DNA from: Candidatus Stahliibacteriota bacterium
Lineage (GTDB): Bacteria > Hydrothermota > Tepidihabitantia > SM23-42
Assembly: GCA_004376785.1 (NCBI GenBank)
Contig: SOIY01000175.1
Span: 1 to 11,102, forward strand
DNA length: 11,102 bases
Reading direction: 5' to 3'
Positions 1 through 5,792 of this stretch are shown here, piece by piece. The notes under the pieces are model-generated. The model saw only the letters and a program-made list of their open reading frames with translations, was not told the origin of the DNA and did no database searches. The translations under genes were made by a program, and so were the position numbers. How positions within the stretch are numbered: position 1 is the first letter of the stretch; every line of letters starts with the position of its first letter.

Positions 1-6
1 ACACAC

Positions 7-1326
7 TCAATAGAGCTCTAAATATTTATCCTGCTCCCATTTTGAGACCTGGATAGAGTAGTCGTCCCATTCTTTCAGCTTGATATCGTAGTATCGTTGA
101 AATAACACATCCCCGAGCGCGCTTTTTGCAACCTTACTTCTATTATAGTATTCTAATGCTTCCCATAAAGAACGGGGCAAAAGGCCGATTCCTTTATCCT
201 TCAAAATATCAGATTTGATTTTATAGACATTTTCCTCTACAGGTTTTGGCGGTTTTAGATTATTTTTTATTCCTTCAAGACCTGCTCTGAGTACAGAGGC
301 AAAAAGCAAATAGGGATTGGCTGAAGGGTCACAGGAGCGCAATTCTACCCTGACACTATCAAAGTTGTTTCTGCTGATCCTGGGCACACGCACTAATGCC
401 GAGCGGTTCATTCTGCCCCAGCATATATAAACTGGTGCCTCAAAGCCAGAAACAAGTCGTTTATAGGAATTTACAAGCGGCGAGGTTAATGCACTTATTT
501 CTTTCATATATTTAAGCACACCTGCAAGATAATTGTATGCTAGTTTAGAAAGACCATAACTATCCTTTGGATTACTGAATTGATTTTTCTTACCTTTAAA
601 AATGCTCTGATGAATGTGCATACCGTTTCCTGCAGCGCCAAATATTGGTTTGGGCATAAATGTGGCATAGAGATTATTTTCTTCAGCCACTTTTTTGATA
701 ACCATACGAGCAGTCAGGACATTATCAGCAAGTTTTAGAGCTGTGGTGTAAAGGAGATCGATCTCATGCTGGCCTCTTCCAACTTCATGGTGCCCGGCTT
801 CAATATCAATGCCAAATGCTTCCAACCGATCGCACATCTGTTTTCTTATTCTCAGTGCCAAATCCCCGCCTAAATCAAAATATCCTACTCGATCATGTGG
901 TAGAGTAAGCACTTTATCGCCATCGCGACAGAACAAATAGAATTCAAGTTCAGCACCAATATAATATTCCATGCCTTTTGTTCTGAGCAGTTTGAGATTA
1001 TTTTTTAATACTGCTCTTGGGTCTACAGGAGCGGGTTTATGGTCTGGTGCATACACATCACAAATAAATCGTGCGGTTCTCTCTTCGCCCCATGGAATGA
1101 TTGCGAATGTCTGGGGATCGGGTTTGAGATACATATCACTCTCAAATATTCTGCCAAACCCTTCGACTGATGATCCGTCAAACCAAATGCCTTCTTTTAA
1201 TGCTTTTTTCAAATTACGAACAGGGATTGTTTCGTTTTTTACTGAACCCAGAATATCAGAAAACCACAGGTCAATAAACCTTATCTTCTCTTTTTCTATT
1301 CTTCGGAAGATATTATCGATTGTCAT
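7..1326 (-). CDS. glnA: Type I glutamine synthetase (GSI-alpha-like)
   Basis: Makes glutamine from glutamate, ammonia and ATP in the cytosol. The 439-aa length and ungapped family landmarks fit GSI-alpha. The DGSSVEGF segment is at residues 50-57. Metal-binding Glu pairs are in AELEF (E126, E128) and in HHEVGRGQHEIDL (E181, E188). The ATP/glutamate site KPIFGAAGNGMHIHQS is at 226-241, the flap NSYKRLVSGFEAP at 286-298 (Glu296 corresponds to the feedback-sensitive Glu of Bacillus GlnA), and RVELRSCDPSANPYL at 326-340. The C-terminus ends in WEQDKYLELY, like Bacillus GlnA. I see no GSI-beta adenylylation-site segment, so adenylylation control is unlikely (inference). The ATG is preceded by AAGGAAATAATAA; this Shine-Dalgarno lies inside the last codons of the upstream dehydrogenase, three bases away, so the two are probably co-transcribed and translationally coupled. 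It stops with TGA near the window edge; any terminator is outside. Confidence 0.97.
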   Translation of the reverse strand: MTIDNIFRRIEKEKIRFIDLWFSDILGSVKNETIPVRNLKKALKEGIWFDGSSVEGFGRIFESDMYLKPDPQTFAIIPWGEERTARFICDVYAPDHKPAPVDPRAVLKNNLKLLRTKGMEYYIGAELEFYLFCRDGDKVLTLPHDRVGYFDLGGDLALRIRKQMCDRLEAFGIDIEAGHHEVGRGQHEIDLLYTTALKLADNVLTARMVIKKVAEENNLYATFMPKPIFGAAGNGMHIHQSIFKGKKNQFSNPKDSYGLSKLAYNYLAGVLKYMKEISALTSPLVNSYKRLVSGFEAPVYICWGRMNRSALVRVPRISRNNFDSVRVELRSCDPSANPYLLFASVLRAGLEGIKNNLKPPKPVEENVYKIKSDILKDKGIGLLPRSLWEALEYYNRSKVAKSALGDVLFQRYYDIKLKEWDDYSIQVSKWEQDKYLELY

Positions 1327-1329
1327 TTA

Positions 1330-2928
1330 TTATTTCCTTTTCTTCCTTTTTGACTTTGTGCTTTTCTTTACTTTCTTTTTAGTACCTAGATATTCTGCTA
1401 TTGATTTTGCCTGCATAAACAGAAGCAGGTAATCTGGCCCGCCCGCCTTGGAGTCGGTACCTGACATATTGAATCCGCCAAACGGCTGGATGCCGACCAG
1501 AGCGCCAGTACATTTACGGTTTATATAGAGGTTGCCGACAAAAACTTCTCTTTTGGCTTTTTCTATTTTCTTTTTGTTTTTAGTATATACTGCTCCAGTA
1601 AGCCCGTATACAGAGTCGTTTGCCAGTTCTATTGCATGGTCGAAATTTCGTGCTCGTGTAACCGCCAGCACAGGTCCAAAGATCTCTTCCTGAAAAATCC
1701 TGTGGTGCGCTTCAATATCAACAATCACAGTTGGTTGAATAAACCAACCATCGCCTGGATCTGGTTCACCACCACAAATGAGATTCCCCTCAGATTTTCC
1801 AATCTTAATGTATTCTAAGATTGAATTGTAGGCAGGCTCATTAATAACAGGACCCATATAATTCTCGTAATTTTTTACAGGACCGACTTTGATTGCTTCA
1901 ACAGTAGGAATAAATTTCTTCATGAATTTATCATATATATTGTCATCAAGAATCAATCTTGAACAGGCAGAACATTTTTGACCTTGAAAACCAAAAGCAG
2001 AAGCTCTAGCACCAGTAACAGCACTATCAATATCTGCTTCTGAATCGACAATAATTAGATCCTTACCACCCATTTCAGCGATAACACGTTTTATCCATAT
2101 CTGACCTGGCTGTGCTTTTCCTGCCTGTTCCACAATGCGCAAGCCAACTGCTTTTGAACCAGTAAAGGCAATGAACCTTGTTTTTGGATGTCGAACAAGG
2201 TAATCCCCTGCAATAGCACCGGGACCAGTTAAGAAATTGACCACACCCACAGGCACTTTTGCTTGTTCTATAATTTCCATGAACTTTGCTGCGATCCCTG
2301 GTGAACTGCTTGACGGTTTGAGAATCACTGTATTACCACAGACGAATGATGCAGTAGTCATGCCTACCAGGATTGCCAGAGGGAAGTTCCATGGTGGTAT
2401 AACAATACCAACTCCAAGTGGAATGTAAATCTGTTTATTTATTTCACCCGGAAATTCATATAATTTTGGCCCTTTATCATATCTTAAAACCTCGTGTGCA
2501 TAATAATCACAAAAGTCAATTGCCTCAGCAACATCTGCGTCAGCTTCAAGCCAGTTCTTGCCTTCTTCAAGAACCATCCAGGCATCCAGTTCAAACCGTC
2601 TTTTACGCATAATATTGGCTATCTTAAATAAATAATTTGCCCTGGTTTTAGCCGATGTATAGCGCCAAGATTTGAATGTTTCTAATGCAGCATCCATTGC
2701 CTGCTCTGCGGTCTGCTCGTCTGCCTTTTGAAAAGTTCCAATTATTTCACCCTTTTTTGAAGGGTTGTATGAATGGAATTTTTTATCTAATCTAATCCTT
2801 TTACCACCTATTATAATACTATATTCCCTGCCGAACTGAGACTCGACTTTAGCAAGGGCTTTTTCCATCTTTTTTCTGATTACAGGTTTGGTAAAGTCAT
2901 TATATTTTTCAGTTCTGAACGGTTTCAT
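1330..2928 (-). CDS. 1-pyrroline-5-carboxylate dehydrogenase (glutamate gamma-semialdehyde dehydrogenase)
   Basis: NAD(P)-dependent aldehyde dehydrogenase that oxidises glutamate gamma-semialdehyde/P5C to glutamate, the last step of proline (and arginine/ornithine) catabolism. The sequence has the full ALDH fold of the RocA/PruA type: PPWNFPLAI (178-186) with Asn181, VILKPS (201-206) with cofactor-binding Lys204, FTGSKAVG (255-262), AEMGGKD with general-base Glu285, GFQGQKCSACSR (313-324) with catalytic Cys319, and EEIFGPVLAVTR further on. At 532 aa it is slightly longer than RocA (about 515). The excess is a C-terminal tail after LGT, residues 517-532, in which 12 of 16 residues are Lys or Arg. 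The tail's AAG/AAA/AGG codons also supply the Shine-Dalgarno of the next gene. The start ATG has a strong AAAGGAGGT. Its glutamate product is the substrate of the adjacent glutamine synthetase. A specific rocA versus pruA symbol is not assigned. Confidence 0.95.
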   Translation of the reverse strand: MKPFRTEKYNDFTKPVIRKKMEKALAKVESQFGREYSIIIGGKRIRLDKKFHSYNPSKKGEIIGTFQKADEQTAEQAMDAALETFKSWRYTSAKTRANYLFKIANIMRKRRFELDAWMVLEEGKNWLEADADVAEAIDFCDYYAHEVLRYDKGPKLYEFPGEINKQIYIPLGVGIVIPPWNFPLAILVGMTTASFVCGNTVILKPSSSSPGIAAKFMEIIEQAKVPVGVVNFLTGPGAIAGDYLVRHPKTRFIAFTGSKAVGLRIVEQAGKAQPGQIWIKRVIAEMGGKDLIIVDSEADIDSAVTGARASAFGFQGQKCSACSRLILDDNIYDKFMKKFIPTVEAIKVGPVKNYENYMGPVINEPAYNSILEYIKIGKSEGNLICGGEPDPGDGWFIQPTVIVDIEAHHRIFQEEIFGPVLAVTRARNFDHAIELANDSVYGLTGAVYTKNKKKIEKAKREVFVGNLYINRKCTGALVGIQPFGGFNMSGTDSKAGGPDYLLLFMQAKSIAEYLGTKKKVKKSTKSKRKKRK

Positions 2929-2936
2929 CTGACCTC
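2929..2936 (-). promoter_or_regulatory. Ribosome binding site of P5C dehydrogenase
   Basis: The minus strand reads AAAGGAGGTCAG immediately before the ATG, an almost perfect anti-Shine-Dalgarno match. It fixes the start codon. It contrasts with the neighbouring divergent gene, which has no Shine-Dalgarno. Confidence 0.85.
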
Positions 2937-2947
2937 CTTTACCCCGT

Positions 2948-2975
2948 ATTATAATCAGACAATAAGTGAAGTCAA
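2948..2975 (-). promoter_or_regulatory. Sigma-70-type promoter of the P5C dehydrogenase-glutamine synthetase operon
   Basis: Read on the minus strand: TTGACT (2975-2970), a 16-bp spacer, TATAAT (2953-2948). Counting seven bases past the -10 puts transcription start near 2941, giving a leader of about 13 nt that contains little besides AAAGGAGGT before the ATG at 2928. It lies back-to-back with the promoter at 3033-3060, with a palindrome between them. Confidence 0.78.
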
Positions 2976-2985
2976 GGAGAATAGA

Positions 2986-3016
2986 AGAGATTTCTGAAAG
3001 ACTTTCAGAAATCTCT
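2986..3016. repeat. Perfect 15-bp inverted repeat between divergent promoters
   Basis: AGAGATTTCTGAAAG (2986-3000), one central A (3001), CTTTCAGAAATCTCT (3002-3016). It cannot be a terminator for either flanking gene because both are transcribed away from it. It lies 10 bp from one -35 box and 16 bp from the other, so an operator or a dispersed palindromic repeat is more likely. The 11-base core AGAGATTTCTG recurs as an inverted repeat at 10986-11025, upstream of uppS. Confidence 0.85.
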
Positions 3017-3032
3017 GATTACGACACATTTA

Positions 3033-3060
3033 TTGACTTGTACAATAATATGAATATAGT
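3033..3060 (+). promoter_or_regulatory. Sigma-70-type promoter placing transcription start at the LEA gene ATG
   Basis: TTGACT (3033-3038), 16-bp spacer, TATAGT (3055-3060, 5 of 6 bases to TATAAT). The predicted start, seven bases past the -10, is 3067, exactly the A of the ATG. Together with the absence of any Shine-Dalgarno, this predicts a leaderless mRNA. Confidence 0.7.
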
Positions 3061-3066
3061 ATTTTT

Positions 3067-3510
3067 ATGCATAAAATATCTTATTTTTTCATAATATTAG
3101 TGTTATTCCTATTTTGTACAGGTATCAAGGAGCGGCTTGCAATAAAGGAATGTAAATTCTCACTGGTATCAGTTAAGCCGTATAATTTTTCATTCTCAAA
3201 TCTAAAGCTCGATTTTGAAATCAAGGTCAATAATCCGAATAATATTGATGCAACATTAGATAAATTTACGTATACATTCTATGCTAATGAGACTGATGTG
3301 TTCTCAGGCACAACTGGTAAGAGGATTCAAATACCATCTGGGAAATCAAAAATTTTTACAACGACGATAACACTTGAGTACAACAAAATAGGACAAGCAT
3401 TGGTTACAGCAATGAAGCTTAAGAAAGCAGAGTATAAAGTCAAAGCAAAGGCATATATTAATACAATTATTGGTGAGATAAGTTATCCTGTAGAGATAAG
3501 ATTAGATTAG
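3067..3510 (+). CDS. LEA14-like (LEA type 2 / WHy domain) envelope protein
   Basis: A 147-aa protein. Residues 1-18 form a hydrophobic signal or anchor segment ending in FLFC; Cys17 could be lipidated, but the -3 to -1 residues (FLF) are a poor lipobox. The remainder matches the LEA type 2/WHy pattern. It has the strand pair around FSFSNLKLDFEIKVNNPNNI (41-60) with the characteristic NPN, a strand with small-residue turns (TYTFYANETDVFSGTTGKRIQIPSGKSK, 68-95), then TTTITLEY and a last strand VEIRL. Such domains occur in bacterial envelope proteins linked to stress or desiccation tolerance; the specific role here is unknown. The gene is monocistronic as far as can be seen: a 246-bp spacer with its own promoter follows. 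There is no Shine-Dalgarno before the ATG (ATAGTATTTTTATG). The coding call rests on the domain pattern and on the well-placed promoter. Confidence 0.85.
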   Translation: MHKISYFFIILVLFLFCTGIKERLAIKECKFSLVSVKPYNFSFSNLKLDFEIKVNNPNNIDATLDKFTYTFYANETDVFSGTTGKRIQIPSGKSKIFTTTITLEYNKIGQALVTAMKLKKAEYKVKAKAYINTIIGEISYPVEIRLD

Positions 3511-3522
3511 AAAACCTCTTTT

Positions 3523-3637
3523 CGCACCCCGCACCTTATTCTGCTTAATGTGTACGTATTAAGTATGCGTTCTGTAGAACCGCAAGAATAAACAGTAGTT
3601 TATCTGCATGCTTATGCTTAACAAGGTGCTGGGTGCG
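3523..3637. repeat. 15-bp inverted repeat enclosing a multi-hairpin segment
   Basis: Arms CGCACCCCGCACCTT (3523-3537) and AAGGTGCTGGGTGCG (3623-3637) pair over 15 bp with one mismatch. The 85-bp interior holds four small stem-loops in a row: CTTAAT/ATTAAG (3544-3549/3558-3563), GTTC/GAAC (3569-3572/3577-3580, extendable across one bulged base), ATAAAC/GTTTAT (3588-3593/3598-3603) and GCAT/ATGC (3606-3609/3614-3617). It starts 13 bp after the LEA gene stop. It could be a structured RNA, a MITE-like or REP-like element, or a complex 3'-end structure. No coding potential was recognised in it. Confidence 0.6.
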
Positions 3638-3641
3638 GGGG

Positions 3642-3677
3642 TGCACAATTTTTGTGCATCAAATACATTTTTTGTGC
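3642..3677 (+). promoter_or_regulatory. Candidate activator (enhancer-binding protein) sites upstream of the sigma-54 promoter
   Basis: TGCACAA-TTT-TTGTGCA (3642-3658) is a perfect 7-bp dyad. A further half-site TTTTTTGTGC ends at 3677, exactly 20 bp (two helical turns) after the GTGC at 3654-3657. The dyad centre is about 94 bp upstream of the predicted transcription start, which is where NtrC-family activators commonly bind. The regulator is not identifiable from the window. Confidence 0.45.
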
Positions 3678-3717
3678 TTTTTTTAGTATTTTCTCCTGAA
3701 ATTCCATAACATTTTCC

Positions 3718-3733
3718 TGGCACAGGATTTGCA
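3718..3733 (+). promoter_or_regulatory. Sigma-54 (RpoN) -24/-12 promoter
   Basis: TGGCACAGGATTTGCA matches the RpoN consensus TGGCAC-N5-TTGCW, with the GG and GC doublets at the required spacing (3719-3720 and 3731-3732). Start of transcription would be near 3744, only a few bases before the Shine-Dalgarno GAGGTG of the lipoprotein gene. No sigma-70 promoter of comparable quality was seen between 3638 and 3756. Confidence 0.75.
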
Positions 3734-3756
3734 TAATAATAATGCAGAGGTGAATC

Positions 3757-4527
3757 ATGAAAAACTTTAAAATTCTATTTTATCTTCTAATTTCAGCAAG
3801 CATTTTAATGTTTGTAACTTGTTGCTATGAAGGATTTGATAATGAACCGCCTGCTGTGCCAAGGGGCGTACATTCAATAACTGGTGATGAAGAAGTTATG
3901 CTTATATGGTATGCAAATACTGAGCCAGATCTTGCTGGATACCGCATCTACAGAAGTTTGACACCGAGTGGTTATTATTATGAAATTGGTGAAACAAATC
4001 TCGACCACTTTCTGGATTTTGGATTAATGAATGGACAAACCTATTATTATGCTATTACAGCATTTGACTACGATGGTAATGAGAGTGATCTTTCATACGA
4101 ACTCGCGTATGATACACCAAGACCTGAAGGATATAATGAGCAAATCTTTGATTATACTGAATATCCAGATTATGCAGGATGGGATTTTAGTACATATTCA
4201 GTTGTTGCTTATGATAATCCAGTATGCGATTTTTATTATGGGTATGATGATTTTAATGAAGCTTTTTATTTCTATATTGGTCGATATATGGGCCAAATTC
4301 AGGATTTTGGCTATACAGAATCACTCGATGAAATAACATATGCACCTCAAGAAGGCTGGTCTTCAACCGGTATTGTTGAGGCAATTTTAGGTCATACTTA
4401 TATTGTCTATACCTGGGATTATCATTATGCTAAATTCCGTGTAAGTTCAATCGGGTCAAACTATGTAGTTTTTGACTGGGCATATCAGGTTGACCCCAAT
4501 AATCCAGAATTGGTAATAGGACAATAA
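3757..4527 (+). CDS. Secreted FN3-domain protein, probable lipoprotein
   Basis: First gene behind the sigma-54 promoter. In this 256-aa protein, residues 1-21 form a signal peptide and Cys22/Cys23 (MFVTCCYEG) are candidate lipidation sites, though the lipobox is not ideal. A fibronectin type III-like domain covers about 31-121: PPAVPRGVHSITGDEEVMLIW, then DLAGYRIYRS, FLDFGLMNGQTYYYAITAFDYDGNES, and SYELAYDTPRP. The remaining 130 residues are acidic and aromatic-rich (DFYYGYDDFNEAFYFYIGRYMG; EGWSSTGIVEAILGHTYIVYTWDYHYAKFRV) and look like a separate beta-rich domain I cannot name. FN3 plus a C-terminal domain suggests an outer-surface or periplasmic binding protein; the ligand is unknown. The ATG follows GAGGTGAATC. 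The next gene starts one base after the stop codon, so they form an operon. Confidence 0.88.
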   Translation: MKNFKILFYLLISASILMFVTCCYEGFDNEPPAVPRGVHSITGDEEVMLIWYANTEPDLAGYRIYRSLTPSGYYYEIGETNLDHFLDFGLMNGQTYYYAITAFDYDGNESDLSYELAYDTPRPEGYNEQIFDYTEYPDYAGWDFSTYSVVAYDNPVCDFYYGYDDFNEAFYFYIGRYMGQIQDFGYTESLDEITYAPQEGWSSTGIVEAILGHTYIVYTWDYHYAKFRVSSIGSNYVVFDWAYQVDPNNPELVIGQ

Positions 4528-4528
4528 A

Positions 4529-4786
4529 ATGAAGTCCATATCACTTTCTAACATCTATTTAGCAAGAAGAAAATACCAGCTTGCACAGAATTTGAAGAGG
4601 ATAATCCAGGATCTTAGAAAGGGAACAATTGTCATTGATTCTGACAAATTAGTTCCCAAGATGTTAGAAATAGGTAATACAAGGGGAACAGCAGATTTCG
4701 AAAAATCAGTGAAAGATCTATTGGCAATGTTAGCCAAGAAGATACCATCTGCTGAGTATAGACAGGATTTTGAAAAATATATATAA
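4529..4786 (+). CDS. Small cytoplasmic protein with faint FlgM-like segment
   Basis: An 85-aa protein with no signal peptide, predicted to be mostly helical, and I do not firmly recognise it. Residues 22-48 (NLKRIIQDLRKGTIVIDSDKLVPKMLE) resemble the conserved part of anti-sigma-28 factor FlgM: helix, then (R/S)G, a short extended K/I-x-(I/V)-D segment, then K(I/L)xxK(M/I). In FlgM this segment is at the C-terminus; here another 37 residues follow (EKSVKDLLAMLAKKIPSAEYRQDFEKYI), so the match may be chance. The ATG is one base after the stop of the lipoprotein gene, with AGGA at 4518-4521. It is the only apparently non-exported product in this cluster, which would fit a regulatory role (inference). 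The protein-coding call is fairly secure; the function is not. Confidence 0.8.
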   Translation: MKSISLSNIYLARRKYQLAQNLKRIIQDLRKGTIVIDSDKLVPKMLEIGNTRGTADFEKSVKDLLAMLAKKIPSAEYRQDFEKYI

Positions 4787-4787
4787 T

Positions 4788-4796
4788 AAAGGAGGT
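4788..4796 (+). promoter_or_regulatory. Strong ribosome binding site of the Trp/Tyr-rich protein gene
   Basis: AAAGGAGGT followed by TAAA and ATG, a full-length Shine-Dalgarno. It is the strongest in this gene cluster and suggests the Trp/Tyr-rich protein is made in quantity. Confidence 0.85.
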
Positions 4797-4800
4797 TAAA

Positions 4801-5790
4801 ATGAAACGCCTATTATTATTAATGTTAGCCGCCATACCTTTGTTTGCATTCAGTGTTAATTTCATCTTCTGTGATTATGATTATGATGATGAAGATTATT
4901 GGTATGACGAATACTGGGAAGATGAATACAGGTATGATGGCTACTGGTATTATTATCCGCATGGATACTATTGTGTCCATTATGTATGGTGGTATCCATG
5001 GTGGTGGGATTGGTATTGGTACAGGTGCCATTGGGTCCATCACTTTAGCTGGGATTTCTTTTACAGTGGATTCTATGTTGTGTGGTATAATAATGGCTGC
5101 TGGTGGTACAGGCCAAGATATGGTCGCTATGTAAGGTATAGATTACCATATACTTATTATGAAGTAAGATACAGAGCAAAACAGCATGGTATATATTTAC
5201 CAAAGAAGGCGCCGCGCGAGATTAATGTACCATATAAAGCGAGTAGGATCATGACACTTGCTAAACAAAAAGACCCAAAGTTGTTTTCCCGTATTGAAAA
5301 AGAGCATAAAAGCGGTAATCTTGAAAAGATGAAAAAGCAATATACTACAAAGGTGGAAAAGGACATTGCTAACAAGAATCAAGAGTACAAAATAAAAAGC
5401 AGTAAGACGAAATACGAAAAATCGACCAATATCAAAAAATACGACTCATATGCTCCTACAAAATATAGTGGTGAAAAGAGTACGAAGAAACATACTACTA
5501 CATATAGTACAAAAAAGGATTATTATCAAGGTAAATCTAAATCCTATACTACGAAAAAAGACAAAAGTAATTCTGAGCTGAATAGAAAGTCCTATCAAGA
5601 TGATGATAAAAAATTGATAAAGAAGGAGAATAAAGACGAAAAATCTAATGACAAAAAATACGAGTATAAAAAGGAAAGTGTATCCAGGGATAAATATAGT
5701 AAATCGCCAAACTACCAAAAGAGTAAACAGGCTTATGATACTAAAGATAGAAAAACATACGAATCGTATCCGTCAAGAAAAAAGAGGTAA
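4801..5790 (+). CDS. Exported Trp/Tyr-rich protein with Lys/Ser/Tyr-rich tail
   Basis: A 329-aa protein of unknown function and extreme composition. Residues 1-18 are a classical signal peptide (MKRLLLLMLAAIPLFAFS). Residues 25-125 contain by my count 15 Trp, 28 Tyr and 4 Phe, nearly half of the segment. The first part is acidic (DYDYDDEDYWYDEYWEDEY) and the centre is almost purely aromatic (YVWWYPWWWDWYWYR), with Cys at 24, 58, 76 and 100. A basic boundary (RPRYGRYVRYRLPY, 104-117) leads to a short helical stretch at about 126-190. The last 140 residues are low-complexity, rich in Lys, Ser, Thr, Tyr and Asp, with loosely repeated TTKKD/YSTKKD-type words, and probably disordered. A structural surface, matrix or adhesive protein is plausible but unproven. 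It lies mid-operon, with the PEGA gene two bases downstream. Overlapping frames in this low-complexity DNA look open but are shadows. Confidence 0.85.
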   Translation: MKRLLLLMLAAIPLFAFSVNFIFCDYDYDDEDYWYDEYWEDEYRYDGYWYYYPHGYYCVHYVWWYPWWWDWYWYRCHWVHHFSWDFFYSGFYVVWYNNGCWWYRPRYGRYVRYRLPYTYYEVRYRAKQHGIYLPKKAPREINVPYKASRIMTLAKQKDPKLFSRIEKEHKSGNLEKMKKQYTTKVEKDIANKNQEYKIKSSKTKYEKSTNIKKYDSYAPTKYSGEKSTKKHTTTYSTKKDYYQGKSKSYTTKKDKSNSELNRKSYQDDDKKLIKKENKDEKSNDKKYEYKKESVSRDKYSKSPNYQKSKQAYDTKDRKTYESYPSRKKR

Positions 5791-5792
5791 TT

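Noticed and set aside
971..1432. Plus-strand 153-aa open frame opposite glutamine synthetase
   Set aside because: It is antisense to conserved GlnA codons, has no domain pattern or ribosome binding site, and reads as a shadow.
2986..3016. Palindrome as an intrinsic terminator
   Set aside because: Both neighbouring genes are transcribed away from it and there is no T-run on either side.
4825..5134. Overlapping open frames on both strands across the Trp/Tyr-rich gene (Met/Ile/Gly-rich products)
   Set aside because: They are artefacts of TAT/TGG/GAT-biased DNA. The 4801 frame has the signal peptide and strong Shine-Dalgarno.
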